DNA of 64,000 bases from Podospora comata (lineage: Eukaryota; Ascomycota; Sordariomycetes; Sordariales; Podosporaceae), in contig CP071495.1 in assembly GCA_017354895.1 (NCBI GenBank), positions 1,099,001 through 1,163,000 of the forward strand, read 5' to 3'. The notes beneath the pieces were generated by a model. It saw only the letters and a program-made list of their open reading frames with translations, had not been told where the DNA came from and searched no databases. This document shows positions 44,861 to 54,903 of the stretch, in pieces. A program made the translations under genes and the position numbers. How positions within the stretch are numbered: position 1 is the stretch's first letter; the number at the start of each line of letters is the position of its first letter.

Positions 44861-46869
44861 ATGGGCCAAACCTGTACCACCGTTCAGGTTGAGACTGGAG
44901 AGAGTTGCTGGCACGTTTACCTCACAATCCCATCTCTTAGCAGTACAGCCTTACTAACCGTTTATTAGGTCTCTGGCTACAAAGTGCGGAATCACAGGGT
45001 CACAACTCACCGGTTACAATCCCGCCCCCGAATTCTGCTCGAATTTCCAAGTCGGACAGCACTTATGCTGCTCAGAGCTCGATCAGCATGTCTGCTGCTC
45101 CAAGGGAGACTTACCCGACTTCTCCCCGCAGCCCAACCCGGACGGTTCATGCCATACCTACACTGTTCAGGCCAACGACAATTGTTGGGATATTGCAGCG
45201 GCCTACTACATTACACAGCAGCAAATCAATGACTTCAACCAGAATACATGGGGCTGGGCGGGTTGTGCCAACCTCATGCTGGATGCCAAGATCTGTGGGA
45301 TATCTCAACTTTCTAGAAGACGATCAACCTCTGTGCTGACAAGTCACCCACAGGCCTTTCAACAGGTTCACCGCCCATGCCAGCCCCATTTGCCAACGCC
45401 ATTTGCGGACCCCAGGTTCCCGGGACCCTCAAGCCCGCCAACATGAACGACCTTGCGACCCTCAACCCATGTCCCCTTAACGCTTGCTGCAACGTCTGGG
45501 GACAATGTGGTATCGACGAAAACTTCTGCATCCCAAGTCCAGTCCCTGGAGGTGGACCCGGCACGGCCACACCAGGGTCAAACGGTTGTATCGCCAGTTG
45601 CGGCATGGACATCGTCGGAGACACTACTCCTCCTGCAGAGTTTAAGCGGATTGCTTACTGGGAGGCATGGAATGCCAACCGTCCTTGTCTTCACATGCCT
45701 GTATAATGCCCTCTCTTGGACTTCTCTGTCACAGCTGCTGATAAACTTCGATCGCAACAGGCGAACAGAATCGACACCAACTACTACACCCACGTCCACT
45801 TCGCCTTTGGTGATATCACCCCCGGCTTCCAGGTCGACGTCAGCAGTCTCCAGGGACCTTACAACGATTTCAAGGCCCTGACGGGTGTGAAACGTATCAT
45901 GAGTTTTGGCGGTTGGAGCTTCTCAACATCACACGACACCTATGCCATCTTCCGATCTGGTGTCACTCCAGCTCAACGATACGCTTTTGCTCAGGATGTC
46001 GTCAATGTGAGACCCCCTCCCCACCCCATCGTTTGTCTTTTTCCTCTAACAGCCCACAGTTCATCATCAACGAAGGCCTCGACGGCGTCGACTTCGACTG
46101 GGAATATCCCTCCGCCCCAGACCTCCCCGACATCCCCCCGGCCAACCCCACCGACGGCCAGGACTACCTCTCCTTCCTCCAAACCGTCCGCTCTTTGCTG
46201 CCAAGCCACCTCAGCATCGGCATCGCAGCCCCTTCCTCGTTTTGGTATCTGAAAGGCTTTCCCATAGATGAGATCGCCGATGTGGTTGACTACATGTTTG
46301 TCCCCGCCCCCTCCCTGTTCCTCAACCCCACTGATAACCCCTTACTTAGAGTATACATGACCTACGACCTCCATGGCCAATGGGACTACAACAGCCCCTG
46401 GTCCTCCCCGGGTTGTCCCACCGGCAACTGCCTCAGGCACCACACCAACAAGACCGAAACCCTCACCTCCCTCGCCATGATCACCAAGGCGGGCGTCCCC
46501 TCGTCCAAAATCATCATCGGCATGGCGTTGTACGGACGCACGGTGAAGATGAGCATACCGGGGTGTTGGGGACCGGATTGTTATTTTACCGGTCCGGCAT
46601 CGGGGGCTGAGCCGGGGAGGTGTACAGCTGAAGCTGGGTATCTGTCCAACTGGGAGATTGAGGAGATCATCAAGAGTGATTCGAGTGTTTTTCGGTATAG
46701 TGATGAGCATGGGGATATTTTGGTGTATGGGGGGGATCAGTGGGTGAGTTGGATGTCGAGGGGGAGTTATGAGGCTAGGGTGGAGTGGGTGAGGGGGTTG
46801 AATATGGGGGGGACGAGTGATTGGGCGGTGGATTTGGGTGAGGATTGGGGGGAGGGGGCTTTGTGCTAG
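44861..46869 (+). CDS. LysM-containing GH18 chitinase (subgroup C type), without signal peptide
   Basis: A 574-residue chitin hydrolase model. Exons are 44861-44910, 44969-45294, 45354-45700, 45761-46006, 46060-46295 and 46350-46869, all phases closing. Two LysM-like modules (CTTVQVETGESC, then SLATKCGITGSQLTGYNP; and SCHTYTVQANDNCWDIAAAY) precede a hevein-type chitin-binding domain (LNPCPLNACCNVWGQCG). The GH18 barrel has SFGGWSF and the catalytic DGVDFDWEYP with acid Glu338, so it is probably active. The first intron uses a GC donor. The family normally has a secretion signal and often a long C-terminal extension; both are missing here, suggesting an upstream exon I could not find, or a shortened copy. 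The best relatives are mycoparasitism/cell-wall chitinases with LysM domains. Confidence 0.78.
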
Positions 46870-47394
46870 GAGGGATGACCGCGGGGGTGGGAAGGGGGTG
46901 AGGTTGGATTATAAAGGTTAGGTAGGGAGGAGAGGAGGAGGAGGTTTTGGGAAAGGTTCTGGGGTAGTAGGGGGACGTAAGTACAGAAATTCAATAGCTT
47001 GCCATACCTGCCAGAGGCTTCATGTTGGATTGTCCTTTATATATAGGTAGGTGTGACCCCCACAATCGAATATTGATTTGCTAACCCGCCTTGACAGGTG
47101 CATGCCACGGGTCATGAAATTCAAAGTTTGTGCTGCATGCAATATTGGTGAGAATTCGGGAACAATTGTTGAAGGGATGGTGGCATCATATTAGGTCCCG
47201 CTGACTGGAGCTCTGGAAAAGAAGCGCACACCTCATTCATCTTGAAAATAAACAGTTGCCTACTCTGACAAGTTGCTTAGGTAGGTAGGTGAATCCTGAA
47301 TCATTTAATTCCACCTATTTAACGAATAACCCTATCCCAACTAATAACCTAACATTAGTCACCTTATCCTGCCTACCTAACTAGAGACTTTTTT
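46870..47394. other. Convergent intergenic region
   Basis: 3' flank of the chitinase, with a TTAGGTAGGTAGGT motif at 47278-47291 and AT-rich sequence to 47390. No gene is seen. Confidence 0.55.
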
Positions 47395-48595
47395 CTAGTC
47401 GATACTTATCTCGCGCAAGAGGATAAAGAAAGTCTGTAAAGATGACGAAAGAAAGCCCCGTGATTCCAAGCAGTCTCTATAGAATGGTTCAGGGAACGCA
47501 TTCATCCCCGACAACCCCCCGGCTCTCTCCATATACCCTGCCAACTGCCTCATCTCTGGTGACTCTGGGTGGGTAAGAAGCAGACAAGTCTTCATGGACT
47601 GAGAATACTTGGCCAGCTTATCGAGAACAACGCTGCATACCCACGAGCGTCTATCCCCAGAAGCTTGAAATAGGTGATTCGTCGCAAGTTGTGTCACGTT
47701 CCCGAATGAACGTCGAAGTTGGCGACCTAGTCGAAACTGGCAGTGTGAATAAATGGCAGAAACCAGGTCGTTGACGTCGCCCAAGCCGCTGCCGTCGTTC
47801 AGTTTTGGCATGAGATATTGAGTTTGTTGGTTGTTCAAGGGTATCTTGACCGAGAAATATATTCTTCACATTGATTCCGAAGTTCTTGACCGAGTAACTT
47901 GACTGTCTGGGAGTCGGACCCGAGCCGAGAGGGGGAACTGCTACAACTGCGTGGCGCCAAGTATGATAGATCGCTAGAGTGAGAAGTAGGATTTCGTAAA
48001 AGTACGGGTTATTGCGGCGCTTTCCGTGCGAGAATGGGTCTTCGAAAGCTCGGTTCCTTGACAAAGTCAGGAGGGAGGTTGACGAAGAACGGTCTGTTGC
48101 CACGAGATGGCGAGGACTTGTCCATGAGGCGAATGGTGAATGAAAGCGACTTGTAGGCTGGAGACGAACCAATGCCAGCTAGGATGGTGAGTACGTCGCA
48201 GAGTTTGGCGCGGGGAAGTAGGAGAGCAGCGAGGTGATGGCCTCCGTCTGGAGCACGAAATTCAACCACGGTGTTGGCACGGCGATAGTATGTCAGATTC
48301 CGAGCCAACGGGGAATCGAGGTCACTGATGCAGAAGGTCTTGGGCCTCTTTTGGGTGGGCGATTCGGTGACGGCGAACTCGAGCCAGCAACTTCCTGAGC
48401 AATGCGAATTAGCGATTACGGCCAACTTGTGAACGTTGATCTCGTTGGTACAGACACCACCTGGAATAATGTCGATAGTCTCCGCCCGGGTCCTGCGGTC
48501 AACTTGAAGGAGATTATTCAGATCCTCAGTCTTGCCAACCTCACCCCCGGATCGTCTGCCTGATCTCACAGGAAAGGGCCGAGACTGTAGTCATG
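47395..48595 (-). CDS. Unresolved hypothetical gene
   Basis: No family recognised. On the minus strand, a 186-codon frame (48569-48009) encodes protein-like sequence such as ETIDIIPGGVCTNEINVHKL, SGSCWLEFAVTES and YKSLSFTIRLMDKSS. A second frame (about 47858-47395) encodes YFSVKIPLNNQQTQYLMPKL and continues through VNDLVSAIYSHCQFRL to a stop. The first frame lacks an ATG; an ATG in another frame lies at 48593. I could not find introns that join the two in phase. It may be a gene with unusual splicing or a decayed one, which would fit its place next to a mutated transposon. Confidence 0.4.
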
Positions 48596-49155
48596 ATTTG
48601 TCGTTGGTAATTGTAGTCTTCTGGCTAGGCGACTGGCGAGTGTCGACGATGGTCAGATCCGGGTCGAGGGCGGGCTGATGATGGTGACAGAACTGGCGTT
48701 GCTCACGGATAAATCACAAGTCTGGTAGAGATAATTGCAAGAGGAGTAATATTCACTCGGGAGATAAGTACCCACAAATTTGAAAGTTCTTCCTCTGTTG
48801 ATTTACATTTATTCACTTATACGGAAGAAGCAACTATCAGACCCATGTGCGCTTTCGATGATGTCAATCAGCGGTCCAAGTAAACACAGATTAACGGACG
48901 AAAGTACGGAGCAACCGATAGAGGATATCGACAGTAGATAGGCACTTAGGAAGGTGTGTTGATATTAAACGAGGCGTTAGTAGCAACCTGGTCCAGTAGA
49001 CGAAGAGAAAGGCAACCGCCCTATCGTTCAATTAAAACAACTATATCCAAAAAGCCCATATTTAAGCCCCGTGTCCATTTGCTCAACTAGTCGTGCCAAA
49101 TTCCCTTCTCATTCCTCCTCGTCATAGGTTACATGACCCCGGTCATAAAATGTTA
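48596..49155. other. Upstream region before transposon
   Basis: No gene seen. Ends at the TA target dinucleotide (49154-49155) flanking the DNA transposon. Confidence 0.5.
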
Positions 49156-49206
49156 ACGTACATCATAAGCGAGCGACCAATATAAGCGAGCGACCGCTTT
49201 TTTCAC
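49156..49206 (+). repeat. Left terminal inverted repeat of the transposon
   Basis: Carries two 17-bp-spaced copies of the AAGCGAGCGACC unit, ending in CGCTTTTTTCAC, which is mirrored at the right end. Confidence 0.85.
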
Positions 49207-50658
49207 GCGACGCATAACCTCACCCTCAAAACCTAATTTTCTCAACAATCCAAAATGCCATCTATTTTAAAGGAAGCCCATATAATCTTAGCCCTTAAAG
49301 CTCTTTAAAATAATGAAATCTAAGTGCATTAGCTATAGCCAAGATATATAACGTCGATCGCAGTATGCTTAGACACCGCCGCGCTAGCTGGCCTACACGA
49401 CGCGATATAATACCCATTTCGAAAGAGCTGACTTAATCGGAAGAGGAAGCTATTGTCCGATATATTATTGAGCTGTATACGCGATATTTTCCACCAAGAC
49501 TGCGTAGTATGGAAGATATGGCTAACTATTTACTTAACGAACGCGGTGCGCCTCCTACTAGTAAGCTCTAGGTTCATAACTTCGTTAAACGCCAGCTAAA
49601 GCTCCAGACGCGTTATATATATAAATATAACTACTAAAGGGCTTTATGCCGTACTATAACGAACCTCTGTACAGAACCTCTAAAAGAGATGCTTGGTTGA
49701 AGGCTACTTTTAATAATTAGTTCGGTGTAGCTAAATAGTGTATAATAAGATGTTTTAATGTAAATATAAGATACCGTGAATATAAGTTGTAATTATATAT
49801 TGCGGAACTATCTATAAGCTATCTAGTTCCTCCGTATATATAGACCTATGATTCTCCCTGATTATAGCGATTATTCCGCTCATTCCTAATAATTATAATG
49901 ATCGCTATGATCCTGTCTGGTTCCCTATTGGTTATTCCTTCGTAATTACTATTCCTCCTAGTCTTATTATCTATGATCGCTTAGATCGCTGCAACTTCGT
50001 TCTGATTGGTTGATGACCTTGCATTACTCTACCGCTCCCGTCGTTAAGGTTGTGATACGTACGATCCAGAGAAAGTACTTTCTAAGCTGGATATAAAGCT
50101 TTGTATGCTAATACCTCTGAACTTGCGGGCCAGCACTCTATAACCTTAAGTCTTTTAGAGGCCACACCACCCCCGAGAAGCCAATTCACAATTAACGCTC
50201 CTTAATCTCGTATTATAAACTATTAAAATAGCTCTCCAACTTCGATATTAACTATTATAGACTAACCTACTAAATGTATAATAGCTATAATATATTAGGC
50301 AGCTCTCCTTTAATTAGAGGTATCTTCGCTCCGCAACGCCAACGAGGCACTAAGCAAGCGCCGGAGAGCGAAAAGAATACGCGTATAGCTCGCATTATCA
50401 CTTACCGTACAAGAAGCACAGGATCTACTGGATCAAAAGGCTGTAGGTGAGCAGGTAATCCAGGAAAATCGACAAAGTGGTGGTGGTGCAGGGAGGTCTC
50501 GTACGAAGGTTCGGTGCTGTGGTGTGTGCGGTAAGCCAGGCCATGATGCACGCACTTGTCAAGAGGCTGCAGAATTGACTGATTCAGCTATTTCGGATGT
50601 AATTATGGTTGCTTCCTAGTATTGTTGTGTAGTAATTGAGTATAATAGTATAAGGGTT

Positions 50659-50759
50659 GTGAAAAAGCGGTCGCTCGCTTATATTGGTCGCTCGCTTATA
50701 TTGGTCGCTCGCTTATATTGGTCGCTCGCTTATATTGGTCGCTCGCTTATCATGTACGT
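50659..50759 (-). repeat. Right terminal inverted repeat with five tandem 17-bp units
   Basis: Read on the plus strand, units of TCGCTCGCTTATATTGG start at about 50671, 50688, 50705, 50722 and 50739, against two at the left end. The outer end CATGTACGT is complementary to the left outer end. Confidence 0.9.
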
Positions 50760-50761
50760 TA

Positions 50762-51268
50762 TACAAATATCGAAACCTCGAGAAAAAGAAAAAAAAGAAA
50801 GAAAAAGAACCACCCAATCATATCCCTCGTCGAAACTGTCGTAAATATGTTTATGAAAAGTAAAAGTCCAAAAGTCCAAACAGTCATGGGCCTATCAAAG
50901 TCGTCATTTCTTTTTCCTCCCTTGCTCCTGGTTTGTGATGAGGAAGATAAATTCTTCCTGTGTGAAAATAAAAGGAGAAATGGTAAAGGTGATTAAAAGT
51001 TTTAGAGAAAGACGTTTAGTGTGAAATAGGAAAGGCGGCCAAAGTCGAAGTGAAATATTTCGAGGAAATTAAAGAGGGTGTATGTAATCAAGGCCGTTGC
51101 TGTGATGGTGGTGATAGAATAGTGGTACAGAGGTCTGTGGTCGGTAGCGGTATAGGTCAGTGGTAGATGACGGTATATGGTGAAGAACATGTCGGTGAAG
51201 CATAAATTGGTGAAAGGGTTTTGGTGAAGTCGGTATATAGATGGTACACCGTACAAGTGAGCTCAGTT
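50762..51268. other. Intergenic, transposon / zinc-finger gene
   Basis: A-rich then GGT-rich 3' flank of the zinc-finger gene. No gene is seen. Confidence 0.55.
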
Positions 51269-52723
51269 CTACCAGCTCGACAGGTCGTCCAACTCACGGG
51301 CAGCATCGACGCTCTCCATCCCATAGTCCATGAACGATGACTGGCCTCTCACGCTGAGAAGCGCGGGATCAATCATGGTGTCTGACATGTCCTGGTTGTT
51401 TCTGTTGTAATAACTGGACCATTCGGGAGCTGGCTGCTGGTTTACCGTGAGAGCTGGAACCCCCAATGGGTATCCACCTTCCAGTTGAAGGGAGTTATCA
51501 AACGGCCTGCTGACACCAATAAGTGTAGAATCCTGGGTATAGCCTGGATCGTTTACATTCTGGCTGAAAGCAGAAGTGCCAGAATAAGCAGCAAAATCAA
51601 ACTCTGCAGACCTGACGGCCAAGCTCTCAGAAACCTGAGGCGAACCGGGAGAAGGATTGGGGTGGGATGGCGACGGAGGCACCGAGTTGGCACTGCATCC
51701 ACACAGCTCGGACACAGGAAGACAGAGAGCCTCAGGGAGACCCCTCGGTGCCGGCGAAGTGGATTCAGAGTACGGCTTAGAACCCAACCTGACAGCCCAG
51801 AGCACCAACAGCTCACTATCGGGCACATGCCTGGTCTCCAGCATCTTCCTCAACACGATTGATGTGTGCGGCTGCCACTTCAAGTCTTTACCCTTAGGGT
51901 ATCGATTCTTCCAGCCATCATAGATACCCGCTTGCCGCATGAGATTTCGGAAGCAGGTTGAGTGGGACCAGGCCTGGTTGGGGCGATTGGCCTCGACGTG
52001 GTTGGCGACGTGATGAAAGTAATCAGTAGCTGTCTCGGCAGGGTCGGCGGCGTCAGGTGTTTCGAAGACATGCTTGCAGTTGGTAAAGCCACAGGCGAAG
52101 ACAACTCGGGGGCAGAATATGGTCTTGATGCAATCCGAAGACCGGTGGGGATTGCCGTGACTGGGCTCCTTTAGGTGCGCTTTCATCCCCGGAAGACAGT
52201 CATATGTCTTGCCGCAGCCACGCTTCGGGCAGGCCCACTGTGCATTGGTGTTATGATAATTTCGCATATGGCGTTTAAGATCATTCTTCCGGCGACAGGC
52301 CGTGTATGCCCCAACTTCAGAGCAGAGGGGGCACTGGAGATAGTCATCTTTGTTAGCCACGGTTGCTGGTGACGAGGCACGCGGGCGACCTGTGGTGGCA
52401 CCGAGAGAACGTCGTCCAGTGCGCCGTTGATGTGAGACAGGAGGTGGTTTAAGTCTTGTAGCGGAGGATATGTTGTCATTCTCGGCAATGGTAGTCGAGG
52501 GAGAGAGGCGTGAGGGTGGACTTGTATTCGTGTCAGAGCTCGTCTCGAGGATCACGGCCATATCAGGCTTGCGTTGAACATCTTCCAACTCCGGAACAAC
52601 TGCCAATCCCTTCCCATGAAAGTTTAAGTGCCCACAAAGACTTATGTTAGGGCTGGGAAAATTCGAGTTCGGGAATTTCTTGAGCAATTGTCCAAGGTTG
52701 ATGCTGGTGCTTTGCATAGCCAT
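51269..52723 (-). CDS. C2H2 zinc-finger protein, probable transcription factor
   Basis: A 484-residue intronless protein of no named family. The N-terminal 130 residues are disordered and Ser/Pro-rich with basic patches (HQRRTGRRSLG). The zinc-finger block follows: CPLCSEVGAYTACRRKNDLK with RHMRNYH, then CPKRGCGKTYDCLPGMKAH with a His seven residues on. A third finger-like unit is CGFTNCKHVFETPDAAD with a distant HHVANHVEANR. The C-terminal half is Ser/Pro/Gln/Asn-rich, as in activation domains, and ends in acidic MESVDAARELDDLSSW. Similar C2H2 proteins are common in filamentous ascomycetes. Target genes cannot be inferred. It has a long promoter upstream. Confidence 0.83.
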   Translation of the reverse strand: MAMQSTSINLGQLLKKFPNSNFPSPNISLCGHLNFHGKGLAVVPELEDVQRKPDMAVILETSSDTNTSPPSRLSPSTTIAENDNISSATRLKPPPVSHQRRTGRRSLGATTGRPRASSPATVANKDDYLQCPLCSEVGAYTACRRKNDLKRHMRNYHNTNAQWACPKRGCGKTYDCLPGMKAHLKEPSHGNPHRSSDCIKTIFCPRVVFACGFTNCKHVFETPDAADPAETATDYFHHVANHVEANRPNQAWSHSTCFRNLMRQAGIYDGWKNRYPKGKDLKWQPHTSIVLRKMLETRHVPDSELLVLWAVRLGSKPYSESTSPAPRGLPEALCLPVSELCGCSANSVPPSPSHPNPSPGSPQVSESLAVRSAEFDFAAYSGTSAFSQNVNDPGYTQDSTLIGVSRPFDNSLQLEGGYPLGVPALTVNQQPAPEWSSYYNRNNQDMSDTMIDPALLSVRGQSSFMDYGMESVDAARELDDLSSW

Positions 52724-54903
52724 GATAGACCTTCGAGATGCCGGACGCGCTGTGGTCGTGGTTGGTTGATTTTGCTGCTGTGAGACTGGAAGGACACGGC
52801 GAGGTTGAACAGAACCGGACTGAGGTTAAGGATGGGATCGCGGGCGTCGAAGCAACTCGAGAGATGGGCACGGAACGTGTCGAGTATAAAAAGGAGGGTG
52901 GGTAGTGTGGGGGATGAGGAATGCCCCAACGAAGTCAATAAATATGAAGTGATGAATGAAGGTGTAAGCCGTGATGGGTTGAAAGGAGTGCAACAAAAAG
53001 TGCAAGGAGCACACGAAGGAGAGATGCCAGCCGGTTGCTGAGTACAGGAAACGAAAAGCAAAAAGGGGAAATGTCAAGTTATAAGAACAAACCCAGAAAT
53101 GAGTTGAGCGGTGCCAACAACAAGGCTTTCCGGTCTCATCAGTCATCTTGAAAATCTCAGCGTAAACCTACGCCCAAGTGCAGCCCACTTTTCTTTTTTT
53201 GTTTTTTTCTTCTTTTTCCTTTTGTGTTGTTTGCCAACACGGCGAGCTGGAGGTCGATGCCGGGGTGCTGGCCTGTCATTGTCCAAAAAGTAAGACTTGA
53301 GGCCCAGCTGGGATTGGCGGCATTCACAGAAAAAGCCCGTTCGTACCTGCATCTGACGTGCACAATCTAGATCCACGATCGGCGGGGAGCCAGGAGCTCT
53401 GCATCTCCAATTCCAAATAGGAATAAGCCACTGGTTCCAAAGAGTGGGATGAGATGACTGGAGTATCGAAGAAATTTTTTCTTTTGGAACTGGCTGCCTG
53501 TGACGTTGACAGCAATTGAGGAGGTCCTACATGGGGTTCGGATATTCGGGTGCTAAAAGGTTTGTGGAGAAGAAAAGAACAAGGCAAGGTAGCAGCTGAG
53601 ACAGATTGTAGTGATGTAACCTGGTTTCTCCGTCGATCCCTAGATCCCGGGTGTCAATCGCTGCTTTTAGAACCGTACCTAGTATAGTCTACATTCACGA
53701 CCAGCCCGATGATAATGTTATTATGATTAACAGAGTGGTTCATGAAATTGCAAGCGGGGGATAACTTCACCTGGAACGCCCGTCATCCAAGTTGCGGTGA
53801 GCTTTCATTACAACCCACCATCACAGCAGCTGTCTGATCATGAAACGCGCCCTGAGATGAATAAATTTTTGCCACGTTGACGTGGACACCTTCGAGAAGG
53901 TGGGCTAGGCAGTTTTGTGTCTGTGAAGAGTGTCATCAGACAGCGTGGGAAATTGAGCGGAGAGAGGAAGCAGTTACGGCGCCCTGAGATGAAGAAATTT
54001 TTGCCACGTTGACGTGGACACCTTCGAGAAGTGGGCTAGGCAGTTTTGTTTCTGTGAAGAGCGTCATCAGACAGTGTGGGAAATTGAGCGGAGAGAGAAA
54101 GCAGTTACGGCAACAGCAGCTTTCATCAATCGGCACACACCGAAACCCGCCCGTTCCATGAGGCCGGGCACAGCTGGACGTGGAGAGAGCCGTGAGCCTC
54201 CTCTAGCGTTGGGGTAGTAAACATTCGCAATGCTGGCCTTCATTTCGCAAAACGAGCTAGCATGGTCTCTTGACACTGCTGCATGCAGACAGGGTGAAAA
54301 TGGCCTGTTGCGACGTCAACAGTGATTTGGAATGGGGGAAAGTGAACAGTGGCTGGCAGGCTCGAAAGGGAAAAACCTTCAGTTCATGGGCTGCTGCACG
54401 GCGTCCTTGGCGAACCATCGCCATGTCCGCGCCAGGGTCAAAGTGTGCGTTGGCAAGGCGGCAGGCTGCGATTCAGCAAGACCGATGAGCGAAAAGAATC
54501 CTGACTCTTGGAACAACATATTGAGAAGCAAGGTAAAGGAGAAACAAAAAACTCGATCGTGTTATGAATGTCATGAAATGCTCAATAGCCATGGTATCCC
54601 CCTCGTCCAATAGGTATGTATGTATGTACAGCCCGCCAAAATTGGTGGGGAAAGAAAAACGGCGACGCCCTCCAGCTCGCTCCCAGTCTCTCCTTTTTGA
54701 ACGTCAGATCCGGCCGCGGACCTCCAACCGCCATTTTTCACCGACCCGGTAATGCACAATGTATCATAAAAGCAAACACTTTTCGCTCCCTTCCGGATAT
54801 CACAATCGAAACTCTAAGAACAAAAATTTGAACAACACGCCCAATGCTAAAGTCTCACGCCCAAAACAACGTCCCAGTCAAGGTGTATTAGGGTACTAAT
54901 TGC
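52724..54903. other. Long intergenic region, zinc-finger promoter to ILV2 3' flank
   Basis: About 2.2 kb with no supported gene. Contains a T-rich run near 53190-53220 and the 132-bp tandem duplication listed separately. Confidence 0.5.
53847..54109. repeat. Direct tandem duplication, about 132 bp
   Basis: Copy 1 (53847-53978) and copy 2 (53979-54109) both begin GCGCCCTGAGATGA and end near GCAGTTACG. They differ by about six substitutions and a one-base gap. Each contains the near-palindrome CCACGTTGACGTGG. Confidence 0.92.

Larger units (their letters stand above)
49156..50759 (+). mobile_element. Decayed pogo/Fot-type (Tc1-mariner superfamily) DNA transposon
   Basis: About 1.6 kb, flanked by TA on both sides (49154-49155 and 50760-50761), the expected target duplication. 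Inverted ends begin ACGTACAT and then GATAAGCGAGCGACC-type sequence, and run inward to CGCTTTTT. The N-terminal transposase remnant starts at 49255 (MPSILKEAHIILALKAL). It includes a helix-turn-helix (LSALAIAKIYNVDRSMLRHR) and the CENP-B-like SEEEAIVRYIIELYTRYFPP and MEDMANYLLNERGAPPTSKL. The C-terminal remnant near 50339-50618 ends with a CCHC knuckle (CGVCGKPGHDARTC). The central DDE region is missing or unrecognisable and AT-rich. Several stops are TAA or TAG where Gln or Trp would be expected, as RIP produces. Not autonomous. Confidence 0.85.

Noticed and set aside
50490-50618. CCHC zinc knuckle suggesting a retroelement Gag
   Set aside because: The surrounding inverted ends, TA target duplication and CENP-B-like helix-turn-helix segment fit a pogo/Fot transposase, whose fungal members often end in such a knuckle.
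50671-50755. CRISPR-like array of short direct repeats
   Set aside because: The 17-bp units are directly contiguous with no spacers, sit at a transposon end and are mirrored at the other end; the genome is eukaryotic.
50659-50844. Small open frame across the tandem terminal repeat
   Set aside because: It is only the translation of the 17-bp repeat units plus A-rich flank, with no gene-like start context.
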